A DNA stretch of 64,000 nt. It comes from Chionomys nivalis (lineage: Eukaryota > Chordata > Mammalia > Rodentia > Cricetidae). Each line of letters opens with the position of its first letter. Positions within the stretch are counted from its first letter, which is position 1. A program made the translations under genes and the position numbers. Below, one piece after another: positions 10,651 through 21,961 of this stretch. Under the pieces are notes generated by a model. That model saw only the letters and a program-made list of their open reading frames with translations, was not told the origin of the DNA and searched no databases. The stretch spans positions 32,361,679 to 32,425,678 of the forward strand of contig NC_080098.1 in NCBI RefSeq assembly GCF_950005125.1, given 5' to 3'.

Positions 10651-10828
10651 TATTTATTTATTTATTAGGAATACAATATTCTGTCTGTGTGTCTGCCTGC
10701 AGGCCAGAAGAGGGCATCAGATCTCATTCCAGATGGTTGTGGGCCACCATGTGGTTGCTGGGAATTGAACTCAGGACCTTTGGAAGAGCAGGCAATACTC
10801 TTAGCCGCTGAGCCATCTCTCCAGCCCA
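10651..10828 (-). mobile_element. B2 SINE, right arm of an inverted pair
   Basis: The plus strand reads ATTTATTTATTTATTAGG, then GGAATTGAACTCAGGACC, ending GAGCCATCTCTCCAGCCC, the reverse of a B2. It abuts the plus-strand B2 tail to tail. Confidence 0.92.
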
Positions 10829-11479
10829 AACAAATAAATCTTTAAAATCTGATTTTAAGTGGTTTAGTGTTACAGTTGATATAGTTGTCAAATGAATTTT
10901 AACAAATGTACAATAAGAACGAAAAAAGAAACTGTGGTATAGTGTCTGAATAACAAAGAGTTTCAAAAGAAGAGGGGAAAATGGAGAGAAAAGCCCCAAG
11001 AAGTAGGGCAAGCAGCAAAGTATCTAGCACGGAGGCACAGCATGTGGGAAGAACAGGCAATATCCCAAGTCAGAGGTGCAAGCAGGAAGGGCAGGCTTCC
11101 AGAGGGTACAGATCAGGCAAGTGGGTCCAGAGGACTGGCACCTCACTTCCCAGTGCCTGCCTCCTGACTGAGGAGAAGCTGTGTTCTAAGTCACCCAAAC
11201 AATCAATTGGAGGACAAAAGACCTATCCAGTCATTCAAATACCCCACAACGTTATGACCTATGTAATCTTTCTCAGGAAGTGACAAAGCTAAGTTGTAAA
11301 CCATGAAAAAGGAAAGCCTGAGATCCTGTTGTCCAGGAAACAGGTCTCACCAGGGGAAAGCAGCTCTAGGAGTAGACCTGGGAAATTCCCCATCCCCAGC
11401 AGAGCGAGAGTAACAAGTACCAGAGAGTAGAAAGTCAGTTCCCTTAGACTCATTAGACAAGTTCTTATACCAATAAACA
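10829..11479. other. Mostly unique, partly possible L1 body
   Basis: A 100-codon plus frame (10981-11283) shows no family resemblance. The DNA may be the poorly conserved L1 interior leading into the Lx copy that follows. Confidence 0.35.
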
Positions 11480-12695
11480 TACAAACAGCATAGAAAGAAA
11501 ATACAAGACCTTTGACAAAAATCCTAAATAAAATTTTGTCAAACACAAACAATTAAAAAAGGATATTTTATTCTAGAAATGTAGTGATGTTTAATATTAG
11601 AAAATCTAACAGGATATCAGAATACTATGAAAATATTATCATTTTTATAGATTCTAAAAAAGTACCAGAATGGTGAGCCACCAGCACCATAAACAAAGTA
11701 TAAAATCTAAGAGTTTTTTTTTAAAAAGTAGCAAGGCAGAAACCTAGTGCAATGGAAACTCCCAGGAATCCACAAGGGTGACCCTCGTGAAGACTCCTAG
11801 TAAAGGGAGTGTGGAACTTAAACCAGTCATCTTCTGTAACTGGGCAGGACTTCCAGTGGAGGGACTGGGACACCATCTCCACCATAAAACCTCTACCTAC
11901 AATTAGTCCTGCCTACAAGATGAGCTGGGGTAAAAGTGGTGCAGAACTTGTAGGAGTGGCCAACCGAAGACTGGTCCAAACTGAACCCCATGACAGGGAG
12001 CCTACGCCAGACAAGAGCCAGGAACCAGAGTCAGGATAGCCCAGAGGCGAAGGATGCAACCAAACATCCTATTTATATTCTGCTATACTTGTGGACAGGA
12101 GCATCATAAGATCATCAGAGAAGCTTCATGCAGAACCTGATAGAAGCAGATGCAGAGACCCACAGACAAACATGAGGCGGAGCTCAGGGAATCCTCGGAA
12201 TAGGGCAAGGAAGGATTATAGAAGTCAGAGGGGTCAAGGATACCACAAGGAAACCAACAGAACCAACTAACCAGGGCTCACAGGAATTCACAGAAACTCA
12301 ACCAACAATCAGAAAGCCCATATGGACCTGACCTGTCTTCTGCATGGATGTTACGATTGTGTAGCTTGGTGTTCCTGTGGGACTCCTAACAGTGAGAACA
12401 GGGGCTGTCTCCGACTCTTTTGCCTACTTTTAGGACACTTTTCCTCCTACTGGGTTGCCTCATCCAGCCTAAATATGAGAGGATGTGCCAAGTTTTATTA
12501 TAACTAGACATGCCATGTTACGGTGATACTCCTGGGTGCCCTGCCCTTTTCTGAAGGGAAAGGAGGAAGAGTGGATTTAGAAAAGAGGGGATGTTGTGGG
12601 AGAGACTGGGAGGGAAAGAGGAATGGGAAATTGAGATTGGGATGCAATATGTGAGAGAAAAAAATAGAAAGTATTTTATAAAAATAAAAGAGAGA
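11480..12695 (+). mobile_element. Lx-type rodent L1, ORF2 remnant and 3' UTR
   Basis: An ORF2-like scrap near 11540-11660 is followed by a long 3' UTR. Landmarks TTCCTGTGGGACTCCTAACA, CTCCTACTGGGTTGCCTC and CTGCCCTTTTCTGAAGGG match the rodent Lx L1 terminus. It ends in AAAATAAAAG followed by a purine-rich tail. No intact ORF remains. Confidence 0.75.
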
Positions 12696-12749
12696 AAGGA
12701 AGGAAGAAAGAAGAGACAGAAAGAAGTAGCAATCAAGATGAAAGGCACA

Positions 12750-12915
12750 GCCGGGCGGTGGTGGTGCACGCCTTTAATCCCAACACTCAGGAGGCAGAGG
12801 CAGGCGGATCTCTGTGAGTTCGAGACCAGCCTGGTCTACAAGAGCTAGTTCCAGGACAGGCTCCAAAACCACAGAGAAACCCTGTCTCGAAAAACCAAAA
12901 AAAAAGAAAGAAAGG
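12750..12915 (+). mobile_element. B1 SINE, young
   Basis: Full-length cricetid B1 with CCTGTCTCGAAAAACC end and A-rich tail. A short AAAGGCACA duplication precedes it and recurs after the tail at about 12911-12920. Confidence 0.93.
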
Positions 12916-12919
12916 CACA

Positions 12920-13630
12920 TAAGGCAAGAGTTAAATGGCAAGCTGAGTGATAAGCATTGCCATTTACACCACAAATGAAAACCTAAGATCCCTAATATTT
13001 AATGAAACTACATTTTTCTTAAAGCCAAAATAGAAGAAGAGGAGGAAGTAGAACAAGTAGAAGAGGAGAAGGAACCAAACATAAGGAAAGGCAGGAAACA
13101 GGAAAATCCTAAAAATGGGTTATAAACTTATGAAAAGATAATTTCTTTAACAATTAGAGAAATGCAATTTTAAAATATACTTAATGTATATCTCCATGTA
13201 TGAGGCTAGTGAAGCTGGTATCTGGCAATGTATTCTGGTCAGGACTGTAGATAAACAAGCTTTCTCCACATTAAGGATGGGAAAACAAAAACCACAACCT
13301 GAGTGGAGGGGCTGTGACAATAAACCAGGAAAAATGCACATGCACCTACTCTGCCCCAACATTCTCACAGGTAAAAAATGTCTACACTGCCACTCATACT
13401 GCACTGGTTAAATGCAGTTTGGGGCAGCCAATAACGGAATAAAACCAGCTATTTTTAATTGCTACAAAGAGAGGTTGCATCAAAATGCAATCTTTGCTAT
13501 CTCACTTGATCAAAGCAATTATTAAAATTATCAACGTAACAAAGTACTTTCAAAAGATGATTGCTGAGTGTTAGGTGTGTCTCTCCTTCCTTTCTCTGAC
13601 ACTTTGCACCTACCTTTAAAAAAACTAGCT
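12920..13630. other. Unique DNA with purine-rich patch
   Basis: GAAGAAGAGGAGGAAGTAG-type purine repeats occupy about 13030-13075. The remainder shows no gene; overlapping 75- and 85-codon frames on opposite strands are unsupported. Confidence 0.4.
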
Positions 13631-13632
13631 AT

Positions 13633-13790
13633 TAGCTGGGCTTGGTGCTGCACGCCTTTAATTCCTGACAAGCAGAAGCAGGTGGACCTGAGTTTGAGGC
13701 CAGCCTTGTCTACAGTGAGTCAGAACAGCCAGAGCTACACAGTGAGACCCTATACTCACACATTCACACACACACACACTGCTGTCTACT
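13633..13790 (+). mobile_element. B1 SINE with (CA)n tail
   Basis: An AGCTGGGCTTGGTGCTGCAC head and GAGTTTGAGGCCAGCC core are present. The tail has turned into a short ACACAC repeat at about 13757-13780. Confidence 0.8.
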
Positions 13791-13828
13791 TTGGTTATTA
13801 TTAACTTTAAAACTTAAACTACAGTAAT

Positions 13829-14117
13829 AGGGTTGGGAGATAGCTCAATTAATTGTTAAAGAGCTTGCCACACAAGCTTGAAGACCTGAATTTGAGTCTC
13901 AAAACCCACATAAAAGTCTGGGCACAGTGATACACACTTGTAATCCTAACACTGGGGACATGAGGACAGGTGGATCCCTAGCTCAAGCTGGCCAAAAGGC
14001 AAGCAGATTTTCGCAAATTCGAGGCTACCTAGTCTACAAAGTGAGTTCCTGGACTGACAGGGCTACACAGATAAACCTGTCTCAAAAACTAAAACAAAAT
14101 GAAAAAAAAAAAAAAAG
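13829..14117 (+). mobile_element. B3-type SINE
   Basis: A tRNA-like head (GGGTTGGGAGATAGCTCAATT) runs into a B1-like right half (TTCGAGGCTACCTAGTC) and an A-run. Such tRNA/B1 composites characterise B3/RSINE elements. Confidence 0.75.
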
Positions 14118-14267
14118 AATGTCCACACATCAATATGTGCATGTATCCAGGCACACACACATTACTATAATTTCTAAGTATACAAAGGTGGAGAGAATGA
14201 CTCTTTTGCGATGTAATAATTTTTGCTATATATGTTTTCTTATATTTTTTAAATTTTATTTCTATTA

Positions 14268-14470
14268 TTTTTAATTTTTTTGTTTCTGTGTGGAGGAGAA
14301 TATGCACATGAATACAGGTATCCTCAGAGGCCAGAATAGGACATGGATGGGATGTCCTGGAGCTGACGATAGAGAGGTACAGGCAGTTGTAAGCCACTAG
14401 TCACGAGTGCTCAGGACCCATCTTAGTCCTCTGGAAGTGTAGTCACTGAAAAAGCCATCTCTCCAACCCT
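14268..14470 (-). mobile_element. B2/B3A-type SINE
   Basis: The plus strand shows TCAGAGGCCAGAATAGGAC and a terminal AAGCCATCTCTCCAACCC, the reverse of a B2/B3A head. Confidence 0.8.
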
Positions 14471-14751
14471 TTGTAATATATTTTATATCTCATTGCTTTC
14501 TTCAAATTCCAAGACCTACATAGCAAATGTTCATAGTAACTTAACCTTAATAACAGAAACTAACTATAGTATAAACTATAATTTTCAATTTAAAAATAAA
14601 TTTAACACCAAACACTCAGCGCTGCCACCAATATCAAGAAATCAGAATGACACAGTAAGCTCTGAAAGACATGTAAGAAAATCACCCCACATCACCCAAA
14701 TCACTAACAGAACACAATTGCTGCCTGAACTCTAATTTAGCTCTTAAATTA

Positions 14752-14933
14752 TCTTTTTTTTTTTTTTTGGTTTTTTTTTTTTTTTGGTTTTTCGAGACAG
14801 GGTTTCTCTGTGGTTTTGGAGCCTGTCCTGGAACTAGCTCTTGTAGACCAGGCTGGTCTCGAACTCACAGAGATCCGCCTGCCTCTGCCTCCCGAGTGCT
14901 GGGATTAAAGGCGTGCACCACCACCGCCCGGCT
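14752..14933 (-). mobile_element. B1 SINE, young, minus strand
   Basis: A T-run precedes TTTTTCGAGACAGGG and the copy ends at the CACCGCCCGGC head. A TCTTAAATTATCTTT duplication flanks both sides (about 14742-14756 and 14934-14948). Confidence 0.95.
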
Positions 14934-14935
14934 TC

Positions 14936-15695
14936 TTAAATTATCTTTTGCACAGAATCAAAATCTTGAGCTTTATGAGAATTCAACCTAAACCACCAGA
15001 AATGTATGTTGCCTCTCAGGTACATAGGATCTACTAGTCTGCTTCTAAATTGATGTTTCTTATCTGAAAATAGACAGGTATGCTTTTTTGTTTTGTTTTG
15101 TTTTGCTTACTAGGAGCTTTTAAGTTAAAGCAACAGCAATACTTATCATTAGAAATTAAGCTAAAAATCATTATGTTCAGCAAAGGAAGCCAGGCTCAAG
15201 ATGACGAACACCTTGTATCTTATATGCAGAACCTAGTACCAAAGTTCCATGTGGTATAGATATTTAAATACTTGTTGTGTGCAGGTAACAAAACTCAAAA
15301 GGTATGTGGGAAAAAAGAGAGGGCAACGGAATACATGTGATGAGACAGCAGAGAGAGCAGCTGAAGGTAGCACACAGTCATAAGGAGCAGTGAGACAGGG
15401 ACAAGTGAGGACAAAGTACGGCACACCTGTAAGAAGAGGCCATGAAACCTATCGTTTTATTTGTTAACCTAAAAAAAAAAATTGATAAAAAACAGAAATT
15501 AAACTAAAGCATGTAGTGCATATGCTAAAACTTAATCATAAAACAGAGCAATAAAACTTACTGTTAGCAAGTTATAGGAACATGACTTGTGTAAATAATA
15601 CACTGAAGTATGTAATACTTGACATAACCCAATTTAAAAGTATGATGTTCTAAAAATTAAACTTTTCAAATAAATTATTTAAAAATTAAACAATT
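14936..15695. other. Unique AT-rich DNA, no gene seen
   Basis: Only a short (TTTTG)n run near 15087-15105 is notable. No exon or regulatory pattern was found. Confidence 0.45.
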
Positions 15696-15696
15696 C

Positions 15697-15800
15697 AGCC
15701 AAGTGGTGGCAGCACTCGCCTCTAATCCCAGCACTTGTGAGGCAGAGGCAGCAGAGGGAGGGGATCTTTGTTCTACATGAGTTCCAGGACACTCTGGGCT
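15697..15800 (+). mobile_element. B1 SINE, diverged
   Basis: GCCAAGTGGTGGCAGCACTC and TCTAATCCCAGCACTTGTGA identify a B1 left half; the right half decays after TGAGTTCCAGGACAC. Confidence 0.75.
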
Positions 15801-16210
15801 CCAGACAACTGGGAATATCCATACCTGCTTACAAATATATACTGTTAATACCCAAGACTGTCCCAAACAAGAGTTTTCAGCCAAAGCCTGAATTTCAGAG
15901 GGGCTTCCTATGCCCACCCTGGGGTCTCAAGATGGGAGTTGTCTGAGGTCATATAATTCTTAGAAGTGGAGCAGCATCACAGTTTATACTCAGGTAAGAG
16001 TCTGGTAATTTTACAGAACATAAGCATGGTGGAGATCAGTTATGGGTAATAAAATAATATACTGAATAACCAGACTTTAACAGTATCAACATTCAGAAAC
16101 CACATCAAAGAGGTGGATGAAGGAAATGAAAACTTTCTGAAGTATTTCCAACCAGACACAGCCAGCTCTGAGTAGCCAGTCCCCCATCTGAACCAGGAAT
16201 CACTCTTGTA

Positions 16211-16640
16211 ATGGTCTGTCCTGTCCCTTTAAGAGACAAGCCATACCCTCTCCCTCCTCCATCTGTTGAGGCAAGCAGATCTTTCTTCTGCTTCCAACCC
16301 GATTTTCTTCCTTTCCATCTATCTCCCAAAAGGCAGCTTCTGCCTTTCTTCCTTCTCCCCAGTTCTCCCTTTACCCCCCTCTGTCTGTTTCTATCTCTCT
16401 CTGCCTCTCTCTCTGCTCTTCTCCCCTCCTCCCCTTTCCTTCCACAACCCACTCTGCATGGCCGTTCCTATCCATCTCTGGGTCTCTCACCTGCCTGGGA
16501 TCTGCTGGCCTGTGACCCGCGGGTCACTCAGGACCTATGGCATTTTACTTTTACTGTAACAACTCTGATTTTACAATCTCAAGAGGATCCCCAACAAGTC
16601 AATGGAGATGAAATAATCCCTGCCTCCCAGGAACTTTAAC
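16211..16640 (+). mobile_element. Possible ERV solo LTR, pyrimidine-rich
   Basis: The stretch has a CCCTTTAAGAGACAAGCC start-like word, a long CT-rich centre (16330-16445), and a TGACCCGCGGGTCACTCAGG palindrome-like word. This composition is familiar from rodent ERVK-type LTRs. A 142-codon plus frame across it is a by-product of the CT richness. No internal retroviral genes flank it. The family is not certain, and a plain polypyrimidine tract is the alternative. Confidence 0.35.
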
Positions 16641-17620
16641 TAAGAAGCATTTTCTTCAAGTCTATTTAACTGATCATTCATGTGTTACGTGGCAACTATT
16701 CCAGTCTATACCAAATTAACCAGACAGTTTTATTTCTCAAACAGTTTTTCAAGAAGGACCTTTCATAATTTGCTGATTGCATAACATTACATTTCAGAGC
16801 GAAAGAAGGCAGCGACAATCCGAAGCTTCAGAGTTATGACTCACTGGGCACATATCAGCACCAAGATGAAAGCACCAGAGGGAGAAGTAGGGAGGACTGG
16901 GCCAACTCTTGATGCAAACAGTTGTCACTAACTCTAGAAATGTCTGGGTGATTTATTTTTGTAAACTTGTACTGACCTTTTATTCAAAATCATTCTTTAA
17001 TAAATTAACTTTTTAAATTTATTTTACTTTTTAAATTATTTAATATAATTATTATTTAATAAATCTAATAAACTTTTAATTTATGAAATTAAACCAAAGA
17101 ATAAACTTTTGATCAATTTTAACAACATGAAAATTACCATAATTTATACTCTTGACTACCATTCTTTATAACAGATATACTATAAGGTTGACAGTGTTTC
17201 ATTTTATTGTAGAAAATATGAACAAGTAAGGGGACAAAGTACTAGGACGTGACCAGTATTTTCTAGACCGGATAACAAACACATACAGGGCTGAGGGGGC
17301 ACAGCACCAGGGCTCCTGCCTGCTGCACCAACTGCAATGTCACCCAAGTCACAAAGCATTCTTTCAGCTGACAGTCAAGTCTGAAGAACACAAGCTCCCA
17401 TCTTAGTTTAGTTGGGTATTGTCTTATTGAATCACCTCAAAATGTATAGCATTTTTGGGAATATAATTTGAAATCTTACAATTATTGCACACAATCTGAA
17501 ATGTCAGGAAAGAGTGAACATTGCAGCAGCAAACACTGACAATATGAGGGCTTAACTGCCAACTACCAGGTCCTGCACTTGGGTTTCAAAGCACTCTGGG
17601 CTGTGATTAGGCTAAAATGC
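16641..17620. other. Unique DNA with AT-rich core
   Basis: About 16990-17130 is nearly pure A/T (TTTAAATTATT-type words). No gene, promoter or known repeat is otherwise seen. Confidence 0.45.
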
Positions 17621-17621
17621 G

Positions 17622-17947
17622 TTTCCTAATATGGTGGTTTCAATATGTACGGCCCCTAAAGACACATGTATTTGAATGTTTGGGTCATACGGACAGACAC
17701 TATTAGGAAGAATGGAATTGTTGGAGTAGGTGTGGCCTTGTTGGAAGAAGTGTGTCACTGTTGGGTGGGCTTTGAGGTCTCTTATATGCTCAAGATATGA
17801 CCAGTGTGGGACACAGTGTCTCTCCTTCTCTTTCCTATGGATCAAGATGGAGAACTCTCAGCTCCCTCTCCAGCACCAAATCTGCCTGCATGCCACTATG
17901 TTTCCTGCCATGACAATAATAGAGTAAGCCTCTGAAACTGTAATCCA
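17622..17947 (+). mobile_element. Rodent interspersed repeat (RMER/LTR-like), 5' piece
   Basis: The order GTGGTTTCAATATG, GTGTGGCCTTGTTGGAAG, AAGTGTGTCACTGTTGG, AACTCTCAGCTCCCTC and TGTTTCCTGCCATGACAATA matches a common rodent repeat whose end (CCAATTAAATGTTCC...) appears at 18470. The family name is not certain. The element is split by the composite insertion that follows. Confidence 0.65.
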
Positions 17948-17949
17948 GC

Positions 17950-18468
17950 TCTACGGTGATATTTTGCATGAGTTTTAAATTTGTTAAAGCTTGCCTGGAG
18001 ATCAGAGTGGGGAGCTAGCCACTAGTTAGTCATATAGGCCAGGCACTAGTGGCACACACCTTAATCCAAGCACTTGAGAGGCAGAGGCAGGTGAATCTCT
18101 GTGAGTTCAAGACCACCCTGGGCTACACTAGACTAATCCAGTCTTAAAGAGAAACAGAGTCAGGAGATGGTAGCTCAGACCTTTAATCCCAGTACTTGGG
18201 AGTCACAAACCTTTAATTCCAGCACTGAAGAGGTGGAGACAGGAAGGGATATGGCTGGGCACAGGGAGGAGATAAGAGTGCAGGGAATTCAGTCTGAGGA
18301 CTTGTAGAGACAGGATACCCCATTCTGTCTGAAGATTTTGTAGCTGTAAGAACTTGTGGCTGGCTGTTTTGCTTCTCTGATCTTTCAGTTTTCACCCCCT
18401 AATATCTGGTTCTCAGATATTAGGTTTTTATATTATTAAGACCAAATAGAATCCGTGCAACACAGCTC
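17950..18468 (+). mobile_element. LTR-like composite element with B1-like modules (copy 1)
   Basis: It opens with TTGTTAAAGCTTGCCTGGAG, contains three CTTTAATCCMAGYACTT-type B1-derived modules, then GATATGGCTGGGCACAGGG, and finishes with TTATTAAGACCAAATAGAAT. This arrangement recalls rodent RMER17-type LTRs, a name I give tentatively. It splits an older repeat between 17947 and 18470. A related copy is at 49.6 kb. Confidence 0.6.
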
Positions 18469-18469
18469 C

Positions 18470-18540
18470 AATTAAATGTTCCCTTTTATAAGAGTTGCTG
18501 CATGGTGTCTCTTCACAGCAATAGAAACCCTAAGACGTCT
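18470..18540 (+). mobile_element. Rodent interspersed repeat, 3' piece after the split
   Basis: CCAATTAAATGTTCCC, AAGAGTTGCTGCATGGTGTC and ACAGCAATAGAAACCCTAAG complete the element begun at 17622. Confidence 0.65.
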
Positions 18541-21340
18541 ACCATCTTGAAAGGGTCATAGGTCTGGTCCCATTTGGCATTTCTAACTCATCTGCAATGG
18601 TTGGCTGCTAACATCTGTATTTAGAGAGGATCCTGGGGTTGGTGTGTATGGGGGGGTGAATTTGCAAGTTTAAAAGAGGAAAAAAGAATCAGTCTCCAAC
18701 TAAATATGTCTAATTACTGTGTTTTATAAAGGCATACTCTTTTCTAAAACAATTGTGTCTTAAAAAGGGCACAGGCTGACTAATTTTGAAATCTTGCCAG
18801 ACAGCATTGATCTAGCTCACAAGCTCACATACCAATTTAAAGAAAGCCTGGGTTAAACCTGGGAAACTTCCTGCACTTAGGACTACATTTCCTAAACTTT
18901 TTCCTTCACTATTTTTGAAGTTGTTCAGGGCAAGATAACTAATGAACATTCTGTTGGCTGAGAAACATGCTATTTTATTAAATTTGTCACAGTCCTTCTG
19001 CCCCCAAGTGACACCATGTGAATTTTAAGTGTGATAAAACATAAAATTAGTTCACATATAAAATGAGACAAGGACTGGAGATATGGCTCAGCCATTAAAG
19101 GCTAGGCCCACAACCAAAAATATAAATTGAGACAGGCCCAGAATTTAATAAACAAATATCAAAATAGTAAGATAACACGACATTTAATCATGCTTTCCCA
19201 TTGACATTTTGAAAACAGTGACCCAGTGAACTAGCAAATGCTATGTAAGCATATCCAACATCAGCTTTACCCTGCTTGGTCTGGTGAAGGGCAGTTTATA
19301 GCCCTGTACCATCGTGTCTCTTAAATACTCAAGAATACAATACCCAGTTAATAACTATTGTTCATACAAAAATCACAGTTTGGGCTATTTTGTGTACAGA
19401 TACTCTGGGGGCAATTATGCTGGAAAGAGGTCATGTTCTGTGACCTCACTTCAGGATCACTTCCGGCTTCCCTGAAGAAGGGATACTCAGAGACCCCAGG
19501 ATGCTCAGTGTGAGCCAACGAGACCACACCATAGAAAGACCATGTGAGTGCATAGGGTCAGTCTATTGAAGCTTGTAAGTTGCTATAAAGGATGTGAGAT
19601 GCAAAGGGAAAGTGAAATCACTGCAGAGGTTGTGATAACGTGATTAAACTGCCAGCAGCTCCTGGCCCCACACGGTTAGAGCAGCCATCCTGGGAATCCC
19701 CACTGTCCCTTTCTGCAGAGAATCAGCAACTGCCCTGTCAGTCAGGAGAGAGATGTATACTAGCAGTACTTTGAAATCAAAACTTCTAAAATGTCTTAAA
19801 ATGGTTTATTTTGTTCTCTAATGTAGGTGCTGGGTCTGAATGTGATGCCCCAAACTGCTGTGGTTACCTGGCCACTGAGGGGACTACCCTTCGACTAAGC
19901 ATATGCTGAGAGTAGCAGAATAAGCAAAGGAAGAGTGGTCTTTTGAGCTGTGAATGCATTACTTAAGAGCCCATCCTTCCTTTGGATTTCCAGTACTATG
20001 AGATAGTGAGAATGCAATGTTCGATGCCAGCTGAGTCAATGGGCTCTGTCTGTTCAAGCTGAGGGCAGGTGGTTGGTTGCCTGAACCATAACCAGGGATG
20101 TAATTCTGAAGGGACACAGTAGGGAAATTAGAGATTTGGTGCGAGTATGCTGCCAGTCATTTGCAATTTTAGGCCACAGGAGGGTTCTGAGAGCAGTTGA
20201 AAGGTTATAAAAAAAAGTAAAAAAGTGTGGCACTAAGGGAACAAAGGACAGGAGGGGGGCTGCAGGGAGGTGTTAGGCCAGGAGTCTCCATGCTGCTGAC
20301 AGAAAGCAGTGATCATTGGACTTTTCAACTCCCAGATCATCTATCTACTCTACGAATGAGAGAGGCTAGCTCAGGGTCTACTGCTGAGTGAGTGTAGAGA
20401 AAATAGAGATATGCTTTAGATGAGTATTTCCAGAGGAGAGAGAAAAGAAACCCCTAGAAATGGACATAGATTTCAGTAAAGAGTTTTGTTGTTTGGTTTT
20501 ACTTGTTTGCTTTGCTTTGATTTGGTAAAAATGGGAAGTGCCCGAGTATTATTTAGAAGCAAATGGAAGGTGGATAACATGTTCAGAAAACAGGCAAGAG
20601 GTTTCTGGAGGGGATGCTACACAGAACGCAGGTGAGGGTCTGACAGAAGAGGGCAGGTTTGCAGACCACAGGAAAGCATGTTACTTCCCAATGCAGTGTT
20701 CCGGGCCCCCTGAGAAGATACCTATTGTTGACTCAAAAAATGGTGGAGGCCGGGGAGTAAGAGAATACAAAGTTTAAGACACTGGGGGAAGTGTTAGAAT
20801 GATTTCAATCAGAGCAGTAAGGTAGCACTGGGAGAGCCCAGGTGGGCACACATGCGGGTGTCCACGATCCCACAGCTGTATCCATTCGTTCCATAGTGTT
20901 TCCAGCAGGTTGTGGGAAGACCAACAGAATCATGGTTTTGCCTACGCATAACACTGCAAAAACGAAGAGCTGATTCTTTTGGCAACATCTACATTCATGT
21001 AACTCTCCTAGTCTACAAACAGCATTATGGGTATGTTTCAGAAATTTTAAAAGTTAATGTTCTCAAGTTAAGGAAGTTAAACAGCAACAGAGAAACCTTG
21101 AACACTAAGAATAATATGAAGGTAAGAACACTGGAAAGGAAAAACAAGGAAATCCAATCACTGAGCTGATGGCAGGAGGAGGAAGAGGAACTTGACAGAA
21201 ACATCAAATGCATACAAACTTGCTGCATGCACGCACTTTTTACTTTCTAGAATGGGGATTGAACCTAGTACCTTGCAACTGAAAGACCAGTGCTCTCCCA
21301 GACCACTCACAAACTTTAAATCCAATTACTAAAGTTTTTA
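18541..21340. other. SINE-poor, largely single-copy DNA
   Basis: About 2.8 kb contains only a 45-base B2/B3 head scrap (about 19071-19115, GGACTGGAGATATGGCTCAG) and a degraded SINE end near 21240-21300. A 79-codon frame at 20538-20777 and an 85-codon frame at 20912-21169 have no supporting splice sites. No exon could be assigned. Confidence 0.5.
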
Positions 21341-21378
21341 TTTAATATAGCGGGGCTAATTGCACATGGGAGAAAAAC

Positions 21379-21763
21379 TTTATTGAACAAATAAACAATG
21401 ACTTGGTTGGTGCTTAAGGGGAAAATGGAAACTTAAATTACAAAGTTGGAATATGAGGAATATCATCTCCAAGGGAAGGAAAACCAGTGTGGAGAGTCTC
21501 AGTCTACTGCCTTGTAGCACTTCCCATCTGACAGAGCAGTGACAGAGAGGCAAAAGCAGTCTATGGTGCCTCTTCACCATGGTGAGAGAAATTAGATTGG
21601 TGTGGCCAATCTTCAGAGTAGCCTTTCTTCTCAGAGTGCAAGCTCTTGCAAGTAAACTCACCTGGGAGCCCAGCCACAGGCCCTTTCTCTCCACAGCACT
21701 GAGCACCATCCAAGAAAAGCACCTGCACCTACAAGCAAATGCGAACCCTGACAGCACTGCCAT
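21379..21763 (-). other. Minus-strand open frame overlapping an AATAAA signal; status unknown
   Basis: A 127-codon minus frame ends CAA TAA, with its stop embedded in the polyadenylation hexamer AATAAA (21384-21379). A second AATAAA lies about 40 bases farther at about 21340. No protein family is recognisable, and no good acceptor precedes it (the available site is ACATTTTAG with few pyrimidines). It could be a 3' exon of a minus-strand transcript, a decayed processed pseudogene, or chance. Confidence 0.2.
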
Positions 21764-21789
21764 CTAAAATGTTCTGTTCTTCAAGGTCA

Positions 21790-21960
21790 TTTTTTTTTTT
21801 TTTTTTTTTTTTGGTCTTTTCGAGACAGGGTTTCTCTGTGGTTTTGGAGCCTGTCCTGGAACTAGCTCTTGTAGACCAGGCTGGTCTCGAACTCACAGAG
21901 ATCCGCCTGCCTCTGCCTCCTGAGTGTTGGGATTAAAGGCGTGCGCCACCACCGCCTGGC
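21790..21960 (-). mobile_element. B1 SINE, young, minus strand
   Basis: A T-run leads into TTTTCGAGACAGGG and ends at ACCACCGCCTGGC. An imperfect TTCAAGGTCA/TTCAAGTTCA duplication flanks it. Confidence 0.93.
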
Positions 21961-21961
21961 T

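Noticed and set aside
14767..14991. Frames containing ETGFLCGFGACPGTSSCRPG
   Set aside because: This peptide recurs wherever a minus-oriented B1 is read (14.8, 38.3 and 61.1 kb); it is SINE translation.
16211..16639. 142-codon frame
   Set aside because: It runs through a CT-rich tract that may be an LTR; a second register (16266-16559) is equally open and neither has splice support.
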